64,000 nt of DNA from Chromatiales bacterium (lineage in GTDB: Bacteria; Pseudomonadota; Gammaproteobacteria; UBA6429; Thiohalophilaceae). Positions 55,696 through 64,000 of the stretch are shown piece after piece; the stretch's first letter is position 1, and the number at the start of each line of letters is the position of its first letter. Made by a program: the position numbers and the translations under genes. Location: the NCBI GenBank assembly GCA_027076325.1, contig JALTJZ010000018.1, forward strand, positions 45,771 to 109,770. The letters run 5' to 3'. The notes beneath the pieces are model-generated. The model was given only the letters and a program-made list of their open reading frames with translations, did no database searches and was not told the origin of the DNA.

Positions 55696-57399
55696 ATGCT
55701 CGCTAAATTAAAATTTAATGGACTGTACTGGAAACTGGTTGCCCCCATTAGCACAATCCTCGCTTTATCAATTATTGCGCTTACGTTATATATTCCCGGG
55801 CAAATCAAGCAACAATCCATTGTTGGCGCAACCGAATCTGCCCAGCAAACCGCTACGCAATTTAAAGTGCTTCGAAAATATTATGTGCAAAATATTGTGC
55901 GCAAGGTGAAAGCCGGTTCCGACATGAAACCCGCTATTAACCATAAAAATAACCCAAAAGCCTTCCCGTTACCGGCCACCATGATCCATGATATTAGCGC
56001 GCTATTAAAAGATAAGGGAACAACAGTTAACCTCTATAGTGCCTTCCCCTTTCCTAATCGAAAATCACGCACACTCGATGAGTTTCAATCGTCATCCTGG
56101 GTCTTTCTGACTAAAAACCCGAACGATGTTTATGTTAAAGAAGTTGAACAGGATGGAAAATACATCGTGCGTGTTGCCGTTGCCGACAAAATGGTTGCCC
56201 AAGGTTGTGTCAATTGCCATAACGCACATCCGGACACACCCAAAAATGACTGGAAAATGGGCGATGTTCGAGGAATACTTGAAATCAATAGTGACATCAG
56301 CAATCAGGTTTCAGCAAGTGCTTACCTTAGTAATAAAATAACTTCAGTACTGATTCTTATGCTACTTATAACGGTAATGGCCGTCTATTTTGTGTATAAA
56401 AAATCCATTGCCAAACCCATTGCATCGTTGCAAAAAGGCATCGATGAGCTTGCGTCTGGTAACACCGATCTAACCAGACAGCTTGATGTTAAAGGCAAGG
56501 ATGAAATTGCCAGTCTTGCTTCAGGTTTTAATAATCTGATAACCAGCCATAAAGATTTTGTTACTAATATACATGGCTCTGCACAGCAACTTAAAAATGC
56601 AGCTTTATCTATGACTGATGTAACCCGTTCTGCACAAGAAGACTCACACCAGCAGAATCTACAAATTAATAATATTGCAACAGCAATTAATGAAATGTCA
56701 TCGACCGTACAGGAAATCGCCAAAAAAACCAGTGATGCAGAAGCATCTGCTCAAAATGCTGAACAATCGGCACTCTCAGGGCAAAAAATAGTACAGGATA
56801 ATATTAACATTATTAAAACCCTTTCAGATGATGTCAAACACGCAGCGACAGTTATACAAGCCTTAAAATCAAATAGCGAAAGTATCGGCTCGGTACTCGA
56901 TGTTATTAAAGGTATTGCAGAGCAAACAAATTTACTCGCACTGAATGCAGCTATTGAGGCAGCACGGGCAGGTGAACAAGGCCGGGGGTTTGCCGTTGTG
57001 GCAGATGAAGTTCGAACCTTAGCCAGTCGTACTCAGGAATCAACCATTGAGATTCAGGCAATGATTGAGGCTATTCAAAATGGTACGCTCGATGCCGTTT
57101 CAGTTATGGATAAAGGGGTCGAAACAGCAACTGCAAGCGTTGAACAGGCAACCAGCACTGAAGGTTCGTTAGACGTTATCACCCGATCTGTGGTTAACAT
57201 CTCGTCCATCAATACTCAGATCGCGACTGCACTTGAAGAGCAAAGCGTTGTATCAGAAGAAATTAACAAGAGCATTCACACTGTCAATGAACTGGCTGCA
57301 AATGGTGATAACAACGCATCAAAAATTAATACTGCCGGCACAGAACTAAATCAACTTGCAGAAAATCTGAACACGCTGGTAGGGCAGTACAAAATATAA
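55696..57399 (+). CDS. Methyl-accepting chemotaxis protein with a c-type haem sensor domain
   Basis: A 567-residue chemoreceptor. Membrane helices at about 13-34 and 215-236 enclose a periplasmic DUF3365-type (Tll0287-like) domain that binds one covalent haem through CVNCH (Cys171, Cys174, His175). A HAMP domain (about 237-290) and a methyl-accepting signalling domain with [18 protein letters not shown] and [16 protein letters not shown] follow. It would signal redox state or a gaseous ligand to a CheA kinase. ChpA is encoded 16 kb away, and no second che cluster is in the window, so its partner is open. Confidence 0.92.
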   Translation: MLAKLKFNGLYWKLVAPISTILALSIIALTLYIPGQIKQQSIVGATESAQQTATQFKVLRKYYVQNIVRKVKAGSDMKPAINHKNNPKAFPLPATMIHDISALLKDKGTTVNLYSAFPFPNRKSRTLDEFQSSSWVFLTKNPNDVYVKEVEQDGKYIVRVAVADKMVAQGCVNCHNAHPDTPKNDWKMGDVRGILEINSDISNQVSASAYLSNKITSVLILMLLITVMAVYFVYKKSIAKPIASLQKGIDELASGNTDLTRQLDVKGKDEIASLASGFNNLITSHKDFVTNIHGSAQQLKNAALSMTDVTRSAQEDSHQQNLQINNIATAINEMSSTVQEIAKKTSDAEASAQNAEQSALSGQKIVQDNINIIKTLSDDVKHAATVIQALKSNSESIGSVLDVIKGIAEQTNLLALNAAIEAARAGEQGRGFAVVADEVRTLASRTQESTIEIQAMIEAIQNGTLDAVSVMDKGVETATASVEQATSTEGSLDVITRSVVNISSINTQIATALEEQSVVSEEINKSIHTVNELAANGDNNASKINTAGTELNQLAENLNTLVGQYKI

Positions 57400-57409
57400 C
57401 ACGCACAAT

Positions 57410-59110
57410 TTATTTAATAACAAGCGCCAAACCCTCACCACGTGGGTCACTGGCTGCCATCATTTTATTGTTTTGGTTAATAATAAGTTGCATATTTCCA
57501 TATCTTCCACGCAGTTCTTTTAGTGTGTGTTGCATCAGTTCTAAAGCTTTACGCACTTTATAAGGCATGGAACCTTTCTCAATTTGAATTATATCGGGCA
57601 GATACTGATGATGATAACGTGGCTTATTGACAATGGCCGCGACAGATTTGCCTTCTGTAAACCCTAGAATGCCATGCAGCACCATAGTGATAATACGGCT
57701 GCCACCGGGCGTGCCGATCACAGCATAATCACTGTTATTGATATTTTCGACTATCGTTGGCGACATGCTCGATAGCATTCGCTTGCCTGGGGCAATCGCA
57801 TTGTTCTTATTACCCACTAGACCATAAACATTTGGCGTGCCTGGTTTAGATGAAAAATCATCCATCTCATCATTCAACAGCACACCGGTTCCCGGCGGCA
57901 TAAAAGCCGAGCCAAAAGGATAATTAACACTTAACGTTGCTGAGACTTTATTACCTTCTTTATCAACAACCGAAAAATGTGTTGTGTGCCGCCCTTGTGG
58001 AACAGGCGCGGCTGCTTTTAAATCTGAACTTGGTGTTGCGGTTTTTACTGTCATTGTTTTTACCAGCTTTTTAGCATAGGACTTGCTAACCAGTTCGTTT
58101 ACCGGGATAGAAATAAAATCGGGATCGCCCAGAAACTCGGCACGATCCCGATAAGCACGGCGCATCGCCTCAACCAGCAGATGAATGCGTTGTGCCGGTT
58201 GCATTTTTTCCAGGTCATAGTGTTCCAGTATATTCAACATGGTAACCAACGCAATCCCACCTGAAGAAGGGGGTGCAGCCGATATAATCCTGTAGTTCTT
58301 ATACTGACCAACTATTGGCTGACGTTCTTTAACCTGATATGAAGCTAAATCTTTAAGGCTCCATATACCGTTAGCAGCCTGTACGCCTTTAACTAACGCC
58401 TTTGCAACATCACCCTGATAAAAACCGGCATGCCCATGTACTGCTATCGCTTCTAATGTTTTTGCCAAATCAGGCTGTTGTACAAGATACCCCGGATAAG
58501 GCACTTTATTACGGTATAAAAATACTTTTGCAGCTGCAGGTGACTGCCTTAATGCTTTAAGACGAAAATTAACCATTCGCCGATAAAGCGATGTCACCCT
58601 AAAACCTTTTCTGGCCACTTGAATAGCCGGTACGAGTGACTTGCTTAACGGTAACCGGCCATACTTTTTAGCAATATGAACTAACGCAGCCGGTTCGCCC
58701 GGTATACCTGCCGCAAGCGCACCATTGATGGATAAACCTTTTATAACATTGCCTTGCCTGTCCTGATACATCGTTTCGTTTGCTGACAATGGAGCCGTTT
58801 CACGACCATCAATCATAATAGTTTTTTTAGTTTTTGCATCCTGCAACAGCCAGAAACCCCCGCCCCCCAGACCTGAACCAAACGGTTCAACAACAGCCAG
58901 TGTTGCGCTAATGGCAACAGCAGCATCAAAAGCATTACCGCCTTGCTTTAAAATTTGTTCGCCTGCTCGTGTTGCTATTGGGTGGGCTGTTGCAATCGCA
59001 GCCTGACCTGATGAGCTGGCTTGAACAACAGAATAATTAAATAATAAAAATGTGCTAATAAGTAAATAAAATAAATAGAGTGACTTTGGGATGGAATTTT
59101 TCATTAGCAA
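57410..59110 (-). CDS. ggt: Gamma-glutamyltransferase
   Basis: A 566-residue precursor with a signal peptide of about 31 residues (hydrophobic LYLFYLLISTFLLFNYSVV). The large subunit has AIATAHPIATRAGEQILKQG and GSGLGGGGFWLL. Autocleavage is expected before Thr376 in RHTTHFSVVD, the catalytic nucleophile of the small subunit. GGSRIITMVL and the C-terminal SDPRGEGLAL complete the match. It would split glutathione in the periplasm. It converges with the haem chemoreceptor gene, 10 bases apart. Confidence 0.95.
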   Translation of the reverse strand: MLMKNSIPKSLYLFYLLISTFLLFNYSVVQASSSGQAAIATAHPIATRAGEQILKQGGNAFDAAVAISATLAVVEPFGSGLGGGGFWLLQDAKTKKTIMIDGRETAPLSANETMYQDRQGNVIKGLSINGALAAGIPGEPAALVHIAKKYGRLPLSKSLVPAIQVARKGFRVTSLYRRMVNFRLKALRQSPAAAKVFLYRNKVPYPGYLVQQPDLAKTLEAIAVHGHAGFYQGDVAKALVKGVQAANGIWSLKDLASYQVKERQPIVGQYKNYRIISAAPPSSGGIALVTMLNILEHYDLEKMQPAQRIHLLVEAMRRAYRDRAEFLGDPDFISIPVNELVSKSYAKKLVKTMTVKTATPSSDLKAAAPVPQGRHTTHFSVVDKEGNKVSATLSVNYPFGSAFMPPGTGVLLNDEMDDFSSKPGTPNVYGLVGNKNNAIAPGKRMLSSMSPTIVENINNSDYAVIGTPGGSRIITMVLHGILGFTEGKSVAAIVNKPRYHHQYLPDIIQIEKGSMPYKVRKALELMQHTLKELRGRYGNMQLIINQNNKMMAASDPRGEGLALVIK

Positions 59111-59122
59111 GCCTTTTTTAAC

Positions 59123-59155
59123 TTGTCATTGCAAGCCATAGCGTGGCAATGGCAA
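59123..59155. repeat. CATTGC-type dispersed palindrome
   Basis: TTGTCATTGC on the left and GCAATGGCAA on the right are nearly complementary, with AAGCCATAGCGTG between them. Similar sequences occur at 61956-61984, inside 28152-28263, and as a partial copy near 21730-21745. Confidence 0.65.
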
Positions 59156-59178
59156 ACATTATTATACTCTATAAGAAA

Positions 59179-59973
<795 letters not shown>

Positions 59974-60537
59974 CTATTCTTTTATAAACAGATAATACGC
60001 CACATCACCGGCTTTTTTGCTACGGTGCTCGCTCCAGTTATCAGGAACAGGGGGTAATTCCTCTTTTGAATGTGCTTCCACGTAAATCATTGCACCCGAA
60101 TTAAGGCTATCAGTCTCGGATAAAATACCAAAACATTGTGCTAATAGATCAGAGGCAAAAGGTGGATCAAGAAAGATCACATCAAACTTCTGTGTATTGC
60201 GTTTTAAAAAACCAGCCGCATCGGTCTGCAAAAAAATGCCGCTTGTTGTTTTTAATAAAGCGGCATGCTGTTTTAATGTTGAAATTATTTTTGGGTCACT
60301 GTCGCACATCGTAACTGAAGCCGCACCACGCGATAGTGCTTCAAAACCCAAAGCACCACTACCAGTAAACAGATCCAGACAATTTGCGCCTTGAATAACC
60401 GGTACCAACCAGTTAAATAATGTTTCCCGAACCCTGTCCGGTGTTGGCCGAATTGCCTCTACTTTTGGGAAAGATAATTTACGACCACGCCATTGCCCTC
60501 CAATAATACGTAAGCTGTTTTTACTTGCCTGCGCCAT
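59974..60537 (-). CDS. rsmD: 16S rRNA (guanine966-N2)-methyltransferase RsmD
   Basis: A 187-residue methyltransferase. LRIIGGQWRGRKLSFP and RPTPDRVRETLFNWL at the start, the SAM-binding NCLDLFTGSGALGFEALSRG, and the catalytic motif VIFLDPPFAS are all present. It acts on the small ribosomal subunit. It starts 14 bases after the M16-type lipoprotein gene and is followed by coaD. Confidence 0.95.
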   Translation of the reverse strand: MAQASKNSLRIIGGQWRGRKLSFPKVEAIRPTPDRVRETLFNWLVPVIQGANCLDLFTGSGALGFEALSRGAASVTMCDSDPKIISTLKQHAALLKTTSGIFLQTDAAGFLKRNTQKFDVIFLDPPFASDLLAQCFGILSETDSLNSGAMIYVEAHSKEELPPVPDNWSEHRSKKAGDVAYYLFIKE

Positions 60538-60551
60538 ACACTGCCTGCTTT

Positions 60552-61907
60552 TTATTTCTTATTGGCTTTCCCAACAGTAACAGTGATTAATTTATCTGGG
60601 TGAATACGGCGCTTAAACGCATCTTTAATCATGTCAACTGTCACCGCATTCACTTTATCATTAAAAGTACTTAAATAATCCAGTGGTAAATTATAAAAAC
60701 CGATAACCGCTAAATATTCAGTAATGTCTTTATTGCTGTCAATCCTTAGTGGAAAACCACCGGTTATGTTTTTCTTTGAATGGGTTAACTCTTCAGCTGT
60801 TGGCCCCTGGTCGATAAACTCACGCAATAATTTGTCCAGAATGTCCAGCGCCTGCTGTGTATTTTCATTGCGTGTTTGTAAACCCATAATAAAAGGCCCC
60901 ACACCAAGCATCGGTGCAAAATAACTGTAACTGCTATAAGCCAATCCGCGTTTCTCGCGTATTTCCTGCATAATGCGCGAACCAAAACCACTGCCACCTA
61001 AAATATGGTTACCCACATATAAACTGTAATAATCGTCATCACCACGCTTCATGCCTGGCTGGCCAACTAGAATATGGGTTTGCGTTGAGGCATATTCTTT
61101 ATGTATCTTTTGTGCTTTTTCCGGCATCACTAATTCAGGTAATTTTTCAGCTGCTTTACCACTCGTTAATCCTGCTGTTATATCTTCCACTAATGCATCT
61201 GCCTGTTTTTGATCGACATCACCCACAATCGCAATTGTTAAATTATTCGCAACATAATAACGCTTATAAAATTCTTTTAACCCATCAATACTGATAGCTG
61301 ACACAATATCTTTTGTACCAATTGTTGGCTGTGCATAAGGATGGCCTTTAAAGATTGCCGCATAAAATGCCTTGCTGGCAATACTGCCGGGGGACTGTAA
61401 TTGATTCTGAATGGCTATCAATTGCTGTGCTTTCTGGCGTTTTACTTCATTCGGTTTAAATGCAGGCTGAGACACCACGACCTTAAAAGTTTCTATCGCC
61501 TGTGCTAATAACTTTTTATCCGTTAAGCTACGTAAACTGATAATCGCCATATCACGTAACGCTGATGTTGAAAACCTTGCTCCAACTTCTTCAAAGCGCT
61601 CGGCAATGTCATCGGTTGACCATTGGCCGGCACTTTGTGACAGCATCGTATTGGTTAATTGCGCAATGCCCGGCTGGGTCTTATCTCGCGCACTGCCAGC
61701 ATTAAAAACCAGACGAATATCAATCATTGGTAACTGCGGTGCATGCACAAACATCACTTTTGCACCTTTTGATGATTGCCATGTCTGAATCTTGACGCCT
61801 TCACCCTGACTACTTGTTACAACAGTCTTATCATTTTCGTTTTCTTTAGAACATGAAACCGAAACAAAGCCAATCAGTAAAAAAAGAAACAGATTACGTA
61901 ATACCAT
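60552..61907 (-). CDS. Non-catalytic M16-family lipoprotein
   Basis: A 451-residue M16 peptidase-like protein. A lipoprotein signal peptide ends with Cys at FVSVSC. The M16 fold is clear (VRLVFNAGSARD-like start, LTIAIVGDVDQ, GGSGFGSRIMQEIREKRGLAYS), but the zinc site HxxEH is absent: the aligned place reads GIAQLTNTML. It probably pairs with the catalytic M16 protein encoded upstream, as non-catalytic subunits do. The frame is open to 61934, but AGGAA seven bases before ATG 61907 and the lipobox support the shorter form. Confidence 0.9.
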   Translation of the reverse strand: MVLRNLFLFLLIGFVSVSCSKENENDKTVVTSSQGEGVKIQTWQSSKGAKVMFVHAPQLPMIDIRLVFNAGSARDKTQPGIAQLTNTMLSQSAGQWSTDDIAERFEEVGARFSTSALRDMAIISLRSLTDKKLLAQAIETFKVVVSQPAFKPNEVKRQKAQQLIAIQNQLQSPGSIASKAFYAAIFKGHPYAQPTIGTKDIVSAISIDGLKEFYKRYYVANNLTIAIVGDVDQKQADALVEDITAGLTSGKAAEKLPELVMPEKAQKIHKEYASTQTHILVGQPGMKRGDDDYYSLYVGNHILGGSGFGSRIMQEIREKRGLAYSSYSYFAPMLGVGPFIMGLQTRNENTQQALDILDKLLREFIDQGPTAEELTHSKKNITGGFPLRIDSNKDITEYLAVIGFYNLPLDYLSTFNDKVNAVTVDMIKDAFKRRIHPDKLITVTVGKANKK

Positions 61908-61955
61908 TATATTATTCCTGAAAAACATGTTCATATACCATCCTAATCAATCTAT

Positions 61956-61984
61956 GTCATTGCTTCGCTATCGCTCGCAATGAC
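61956..61984. repeat. CATTGC-type dispersed palindrome between the M16 genes
   Basis: GTCATTGC (61956-61963) and GCAATGAC (61977-61984) pair perfectly around TTCGCTATCGCTC. It belongs to the same repeat type as 59123-59155. Confidence 0.75.
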
Positions 61985-62012
61985 CAACTTATACTCTTTT
62001 CCTTAATTTATA

Positions 62013-63395
62013 TTATTTGTTCTTTTGTGGTTCTAATATCGCAACCGTCTTCTGTGTATCTTTAAAATATTTTTTTGCCACCGCTTGCACCTGCTCAGCG
62101 GTTACTGCACGAATTTTGTCAGCGTATTCATCTGCCATTGTCCATGGCAAACCCACTGTTTCTAACTGCCCGAGTATCATGGCCTGATAGAAAATAGAAT
62201 CTCTTTCATAAACTTTACCAGCTACTACTTGTGCCTTAACCCGTTGTAACTCTTTTTCTGTTACACGTTCAATTTTTACTTTTTCCATTTGTTTGTACAG
62301 AGCCTTTTCGACATCGGCAACAGTAAATTTAGCTGAAGGAATGGCATCAAATATAAACAAACCCGCCTGGCGTGAAATTATGTCATAGCTTACATCGACG
62401 CTGGCTGCCATTTGCTTTCCACGCACCAGTTCTTTTGGTAAACGTGCACTATCTCCACCACTAAGTATCCCTGCCAACACTTCCAGTGCATACGGTTCCC
62501 AGTCTTCTTTAATGGTATTTAACGATGGTACTTTGTAGCCAATAAGTAAATACGGCAGTTTTGCGGGTACCTTTACTGTTAGTCGGCGTTCACCGTATTG
62601 TGGTGCTTCAATACGTGGTTTTAATTCAGGAATATTCTCGCTTCGTTTTAACGGGCCGTAATATTTTTTCGCCAATGCAAATACTTCATCAGGTTTAACA
62701 TCACCCACAACAATTAAGGTTGCGTTATTCGGCGCATACCATTTTTGATACCACGCTCTTAAGTCGGCTACTTTCATATTTTTAAGATCATCCATCCAGC
62801 CAATAATAGGATGGTGATAAGGGCTGCTGATATATGCAATGGCATTGAACTGCTCGTAGGTGAGTGAGCGAGGCTTGTCGTCGGTACGCATTCGCCGCTC
62901 TTCCATCACCACCGGTAATTCTTTGCTAAATTCTTCTTCCGGCAATGTCAGGTTACGCATTCGATCCGCTTCCAGTTCAAAGCTCACCGGTAAACGACTT
63001 TTTTCCAGTTGCTGGAAATAGGCAGTATAGTCTTTGCCAGTAAATGCATTTTCACGCCCACCGTTTGCCGCAATCACTTTGGAAAATTGCCCTGGCGCCA
63101 GCTTCTTGGTACCTTTGAACATCATATGTTCCAGCACATGCGATAAACCGGTGGAGCCACCCACCTCATAGCTGCTACCCACCTTGTACCAGATTTGTGC
63201 AACCACAACCGGTGCACGATGATCAGGTTTAACCAGAATCTTCAAACCATTATCCAGCGTGGACTCAAAAATTTGTGGCTTGGTGGGTGATGCGTCGGCC
63301 ATCGCAGCAACGCCCAAACTTAACAACAGCAGTGTTATCCCCCACTGCACGACTGGGCGAATAAATGGGTGTGTAATAGACAATTGCTTATTCAT
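62013..63395 (-). CDS. Catalytic M16-family zinc metallopeptidase
   Basis: A 460-residue periplasmic protease with a signal peptide (hydrophobic WGITLLLLSLGVAAMA). The zinc-binding HxxEH motif is intact in GLSHVLEHMMFKG, with the second Glu expected in the EADRMRNL region. The C-terminal half has the M16 GVxxPxxGYK-like repeat. It is encoded directly upstream of the non-catalytic partner, and the pair is divergent from ftsY, as in Pseudomonas and other gammaproteobacteria. The substrate is unknown; PqqL-like and mitochondrial-processing-peptidase-like names are used for relatives. Confidence 0.92.
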   Translation of the reverse strand: MNKQLSITHPFIRPVVQWGITLLLLSLGVAAMADASPTKPQIFESTLDNGLKILVKPDHRAPVVVAQIWYKVGSSYEVGGSTGLSHVLEHMMFKGTKKLAPGQFSKVIAANGGRENAFTGKDYTAYFQQLEKSRLPVSFELEADRMRNLTLPEEEFSKELPVVMEERRMRTDDKPRSLTYEQFNAIAYISSPYHHPIIGWMDDLKNMKVADLRAWYQKWYAPNNATLIVVGDVKPDEVFALAKKYYGPLKRSENIPELKPRIEAPQYGERRLTVKVPAKLPYLLIGYKVPSLNTIKEDWEPYALEVLAGILSGGDSARLPKELVRGKQMAASVDVSYDIISRQAGLFIFDAIPSAKFTVADVEKALYKQMEKVKIERVTEKELQRVKAQVVAGKVYERDSIFYQAMILGQLETVGLPWTMADEYADKIRAVTAEQVQAVAKKYFKDTQKTVAILEPQKNK

Positions 63396-63497
63396 ATAAA
63401 ACCTTTAAATTATTCTATATTATACTAACGGCAAGCCGGTTAGTTTGATAGGATGGATATTTTAAATAATAGTAACAATCCTACGACTTAATAAACA

Positions 63498-64000
63498 ATG
63501 TTTAGTTTCAAAAAATCAAAATTAAAAACAGAAGAAGAAAACGGGAAAAATAATGGCTTTTTCGGGCGTTTAAAGCAGGGGCTGTCACGCACTCGCGGCA
63601 ACCTGACTGATAACCTGAGCAGCATTTTCAGTGGCAAAACCATTGATGCGGACTTGCTCGAAGAAATCGAAGATACTCTGATCATGGCGGATATTGGCGT
63701 AAATGCCACTCACCAGATCATTGGCGATTTGCAACAACGCCTGTCACGTAAAGAACTTAAAAATGCCACCGCACTCAATACCGCGCTACGCGAAAATATG
63801 GCGGCAATTTTACAACCCTGTGACAATGCTCTAATTATCCCTGACAACACCCACCCGTTTGTAATCCTGGTTGCGGGCGTGAATGGCGTGGGCAAAACCA
63901 CCACTATTGGCAAACTTGCAAAACGCCTGCAACAAGGTGGCCAGTCGGTAATGCTGGCAGCAGGCGATACCTTTCGTGCTGCGGCGGTTGAGCAATTAAA
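63498..64000 (+). CDS. ftsY: Signal recognition particle receptor FtsY (3' end outside window)
   Basis: The first 167 residues of FtsY are visible. [19 protein letters not shown] is a short charged start, without the long acidic A domain of E. coli. The N domain has [16 protein letters not shown] and [16 protein letters not shown]. The G domain begins with the P-loop [15 protein letters not shown] and continues with the [15 protein letters not shown] motif at the edge. It docks SRP-ribosome complexes at the inner membrane. It runs off the window, so it has no stop here. The start has no clear ribosome site, but the homology begins at this point. Confidence 0.95.
   Translation, partial: MFSFKKSKLKTEEENGKNNGFFGRLKQGLSRTRGNLTDNLSSIFSGKTIDADLLEEIEDTLIMADIGVNATHQIIGDLQQRLSRKELKNATALNTALRENMAAILQPCDNALIIPDNTHPFVILVAGVNGVGKTTTIGKLAKRLQQGGQSVMLAAGDTFRAAAVEQL

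Overview
The window looks like chromosomal core and near-core DNA from a gammaproteobacterium. The basis is the complete PilG-PilH-PilI-PilJ-PilK-ChpA-ChpB-ChpC cluster next to gshB (the Pseudomonas-type order), the ftsY / M16-M16-rsmD-coaD-ferredoxin block, and rsmJ, rsmE, djlA and mutM. Base composition is moderate, by eye a little above 40 % G+C, and even throughout. No rRNA, tRNA, CRISPR array, phage gene, transposase or integrase was found. The tkt-gap-pgk-pyk-fba cluster is the arrangement usual in gammaproteobacteria that use the Calvin-Benson or a related sugar-phosphate cycle. That makes an autotrophic or C1-using relative plausible, but no RuBisCO or other diagnostic gene is present.

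Layout. 1-1.2 kb: a DUF3530 hydrolase cut by the window edge and a small CopD-like membrane protein. 1.2-13.2 kb: djlA, then a copper block on the minus strand. It holds copZ-like and copA genes with a 26-codon micro-ORF coupled to copA, a DUF302 protein and a cytochrome c lipoprotein, and cusC-cusB-cusA preceded by a Cys/His-rich secreted protein. An HDOD protein sits among them on the plus strand. 13.5-17.4 kb: a loose region with a GGDEF remnant, a UPF0114 membrane protein, a histidine phosphatase, a Sel1-repeat protein and a DLH-fold protein without its catalytic residues. 17.4-25 kb: a 117-bp tandem repeat, then fba, pyk, pgk, gap and tkt on the minus strand, with a large palindrome between gap and pgk. 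25.4-31.6 kb: a thioredoxin-fold protein, rsmJ, and the methyl cycle genes metK-ahcY-metF followed by rsmE. 31.6-44 kb: the Pil-Chp chemosensory system for twitching motility. 44.5-49.7 kb: gshB, apbE, a hydantoinase/oxoprolinase and a globin-coupled diguanylate cyclase. 49.7-55.5 kb: a Gld-type ABC exporter operon, mutM and a DUF1499 protein. 55.7-64 kb: a haem-binding chemoreceptor, ggt, ferredoxin, coaD, rsmD, two M16 proteases and the start of ftsY.

The most interesting feature is RNA control of the methyl cycle. A near-consensus sigma70 promoter (26817-26844) should start transcription a few bases before a SAM-II-like pseudoknot (26854-26902). The leader then runs into an intrinsic terminator (26931-26968) just before metK. 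The conserved ligand-core segment is complementary to the 5' arm of the terminator, so the leader can be read as a SAM-gated attenuator. About 1.4 kb downstream the next gene, ahcY, carries a SAH riboswitch (28338-28413). Product feedback on metK and substrate induction of ahcY would therefore be built into one gene cluster. The gene between ahcY and rsmE, metF, has a perfect 17-bp inverted repeat in its leader.

Other points worth a look are the 26-codon membrane micro-ORF whose start overlaps the copA stop, the accessory secreted proteins around cusCBA, the probable pseudo-enzyme of the DLH family, the 117-bp tandem repeat beside the fba terminator, and several dispersed palindromic repeats.
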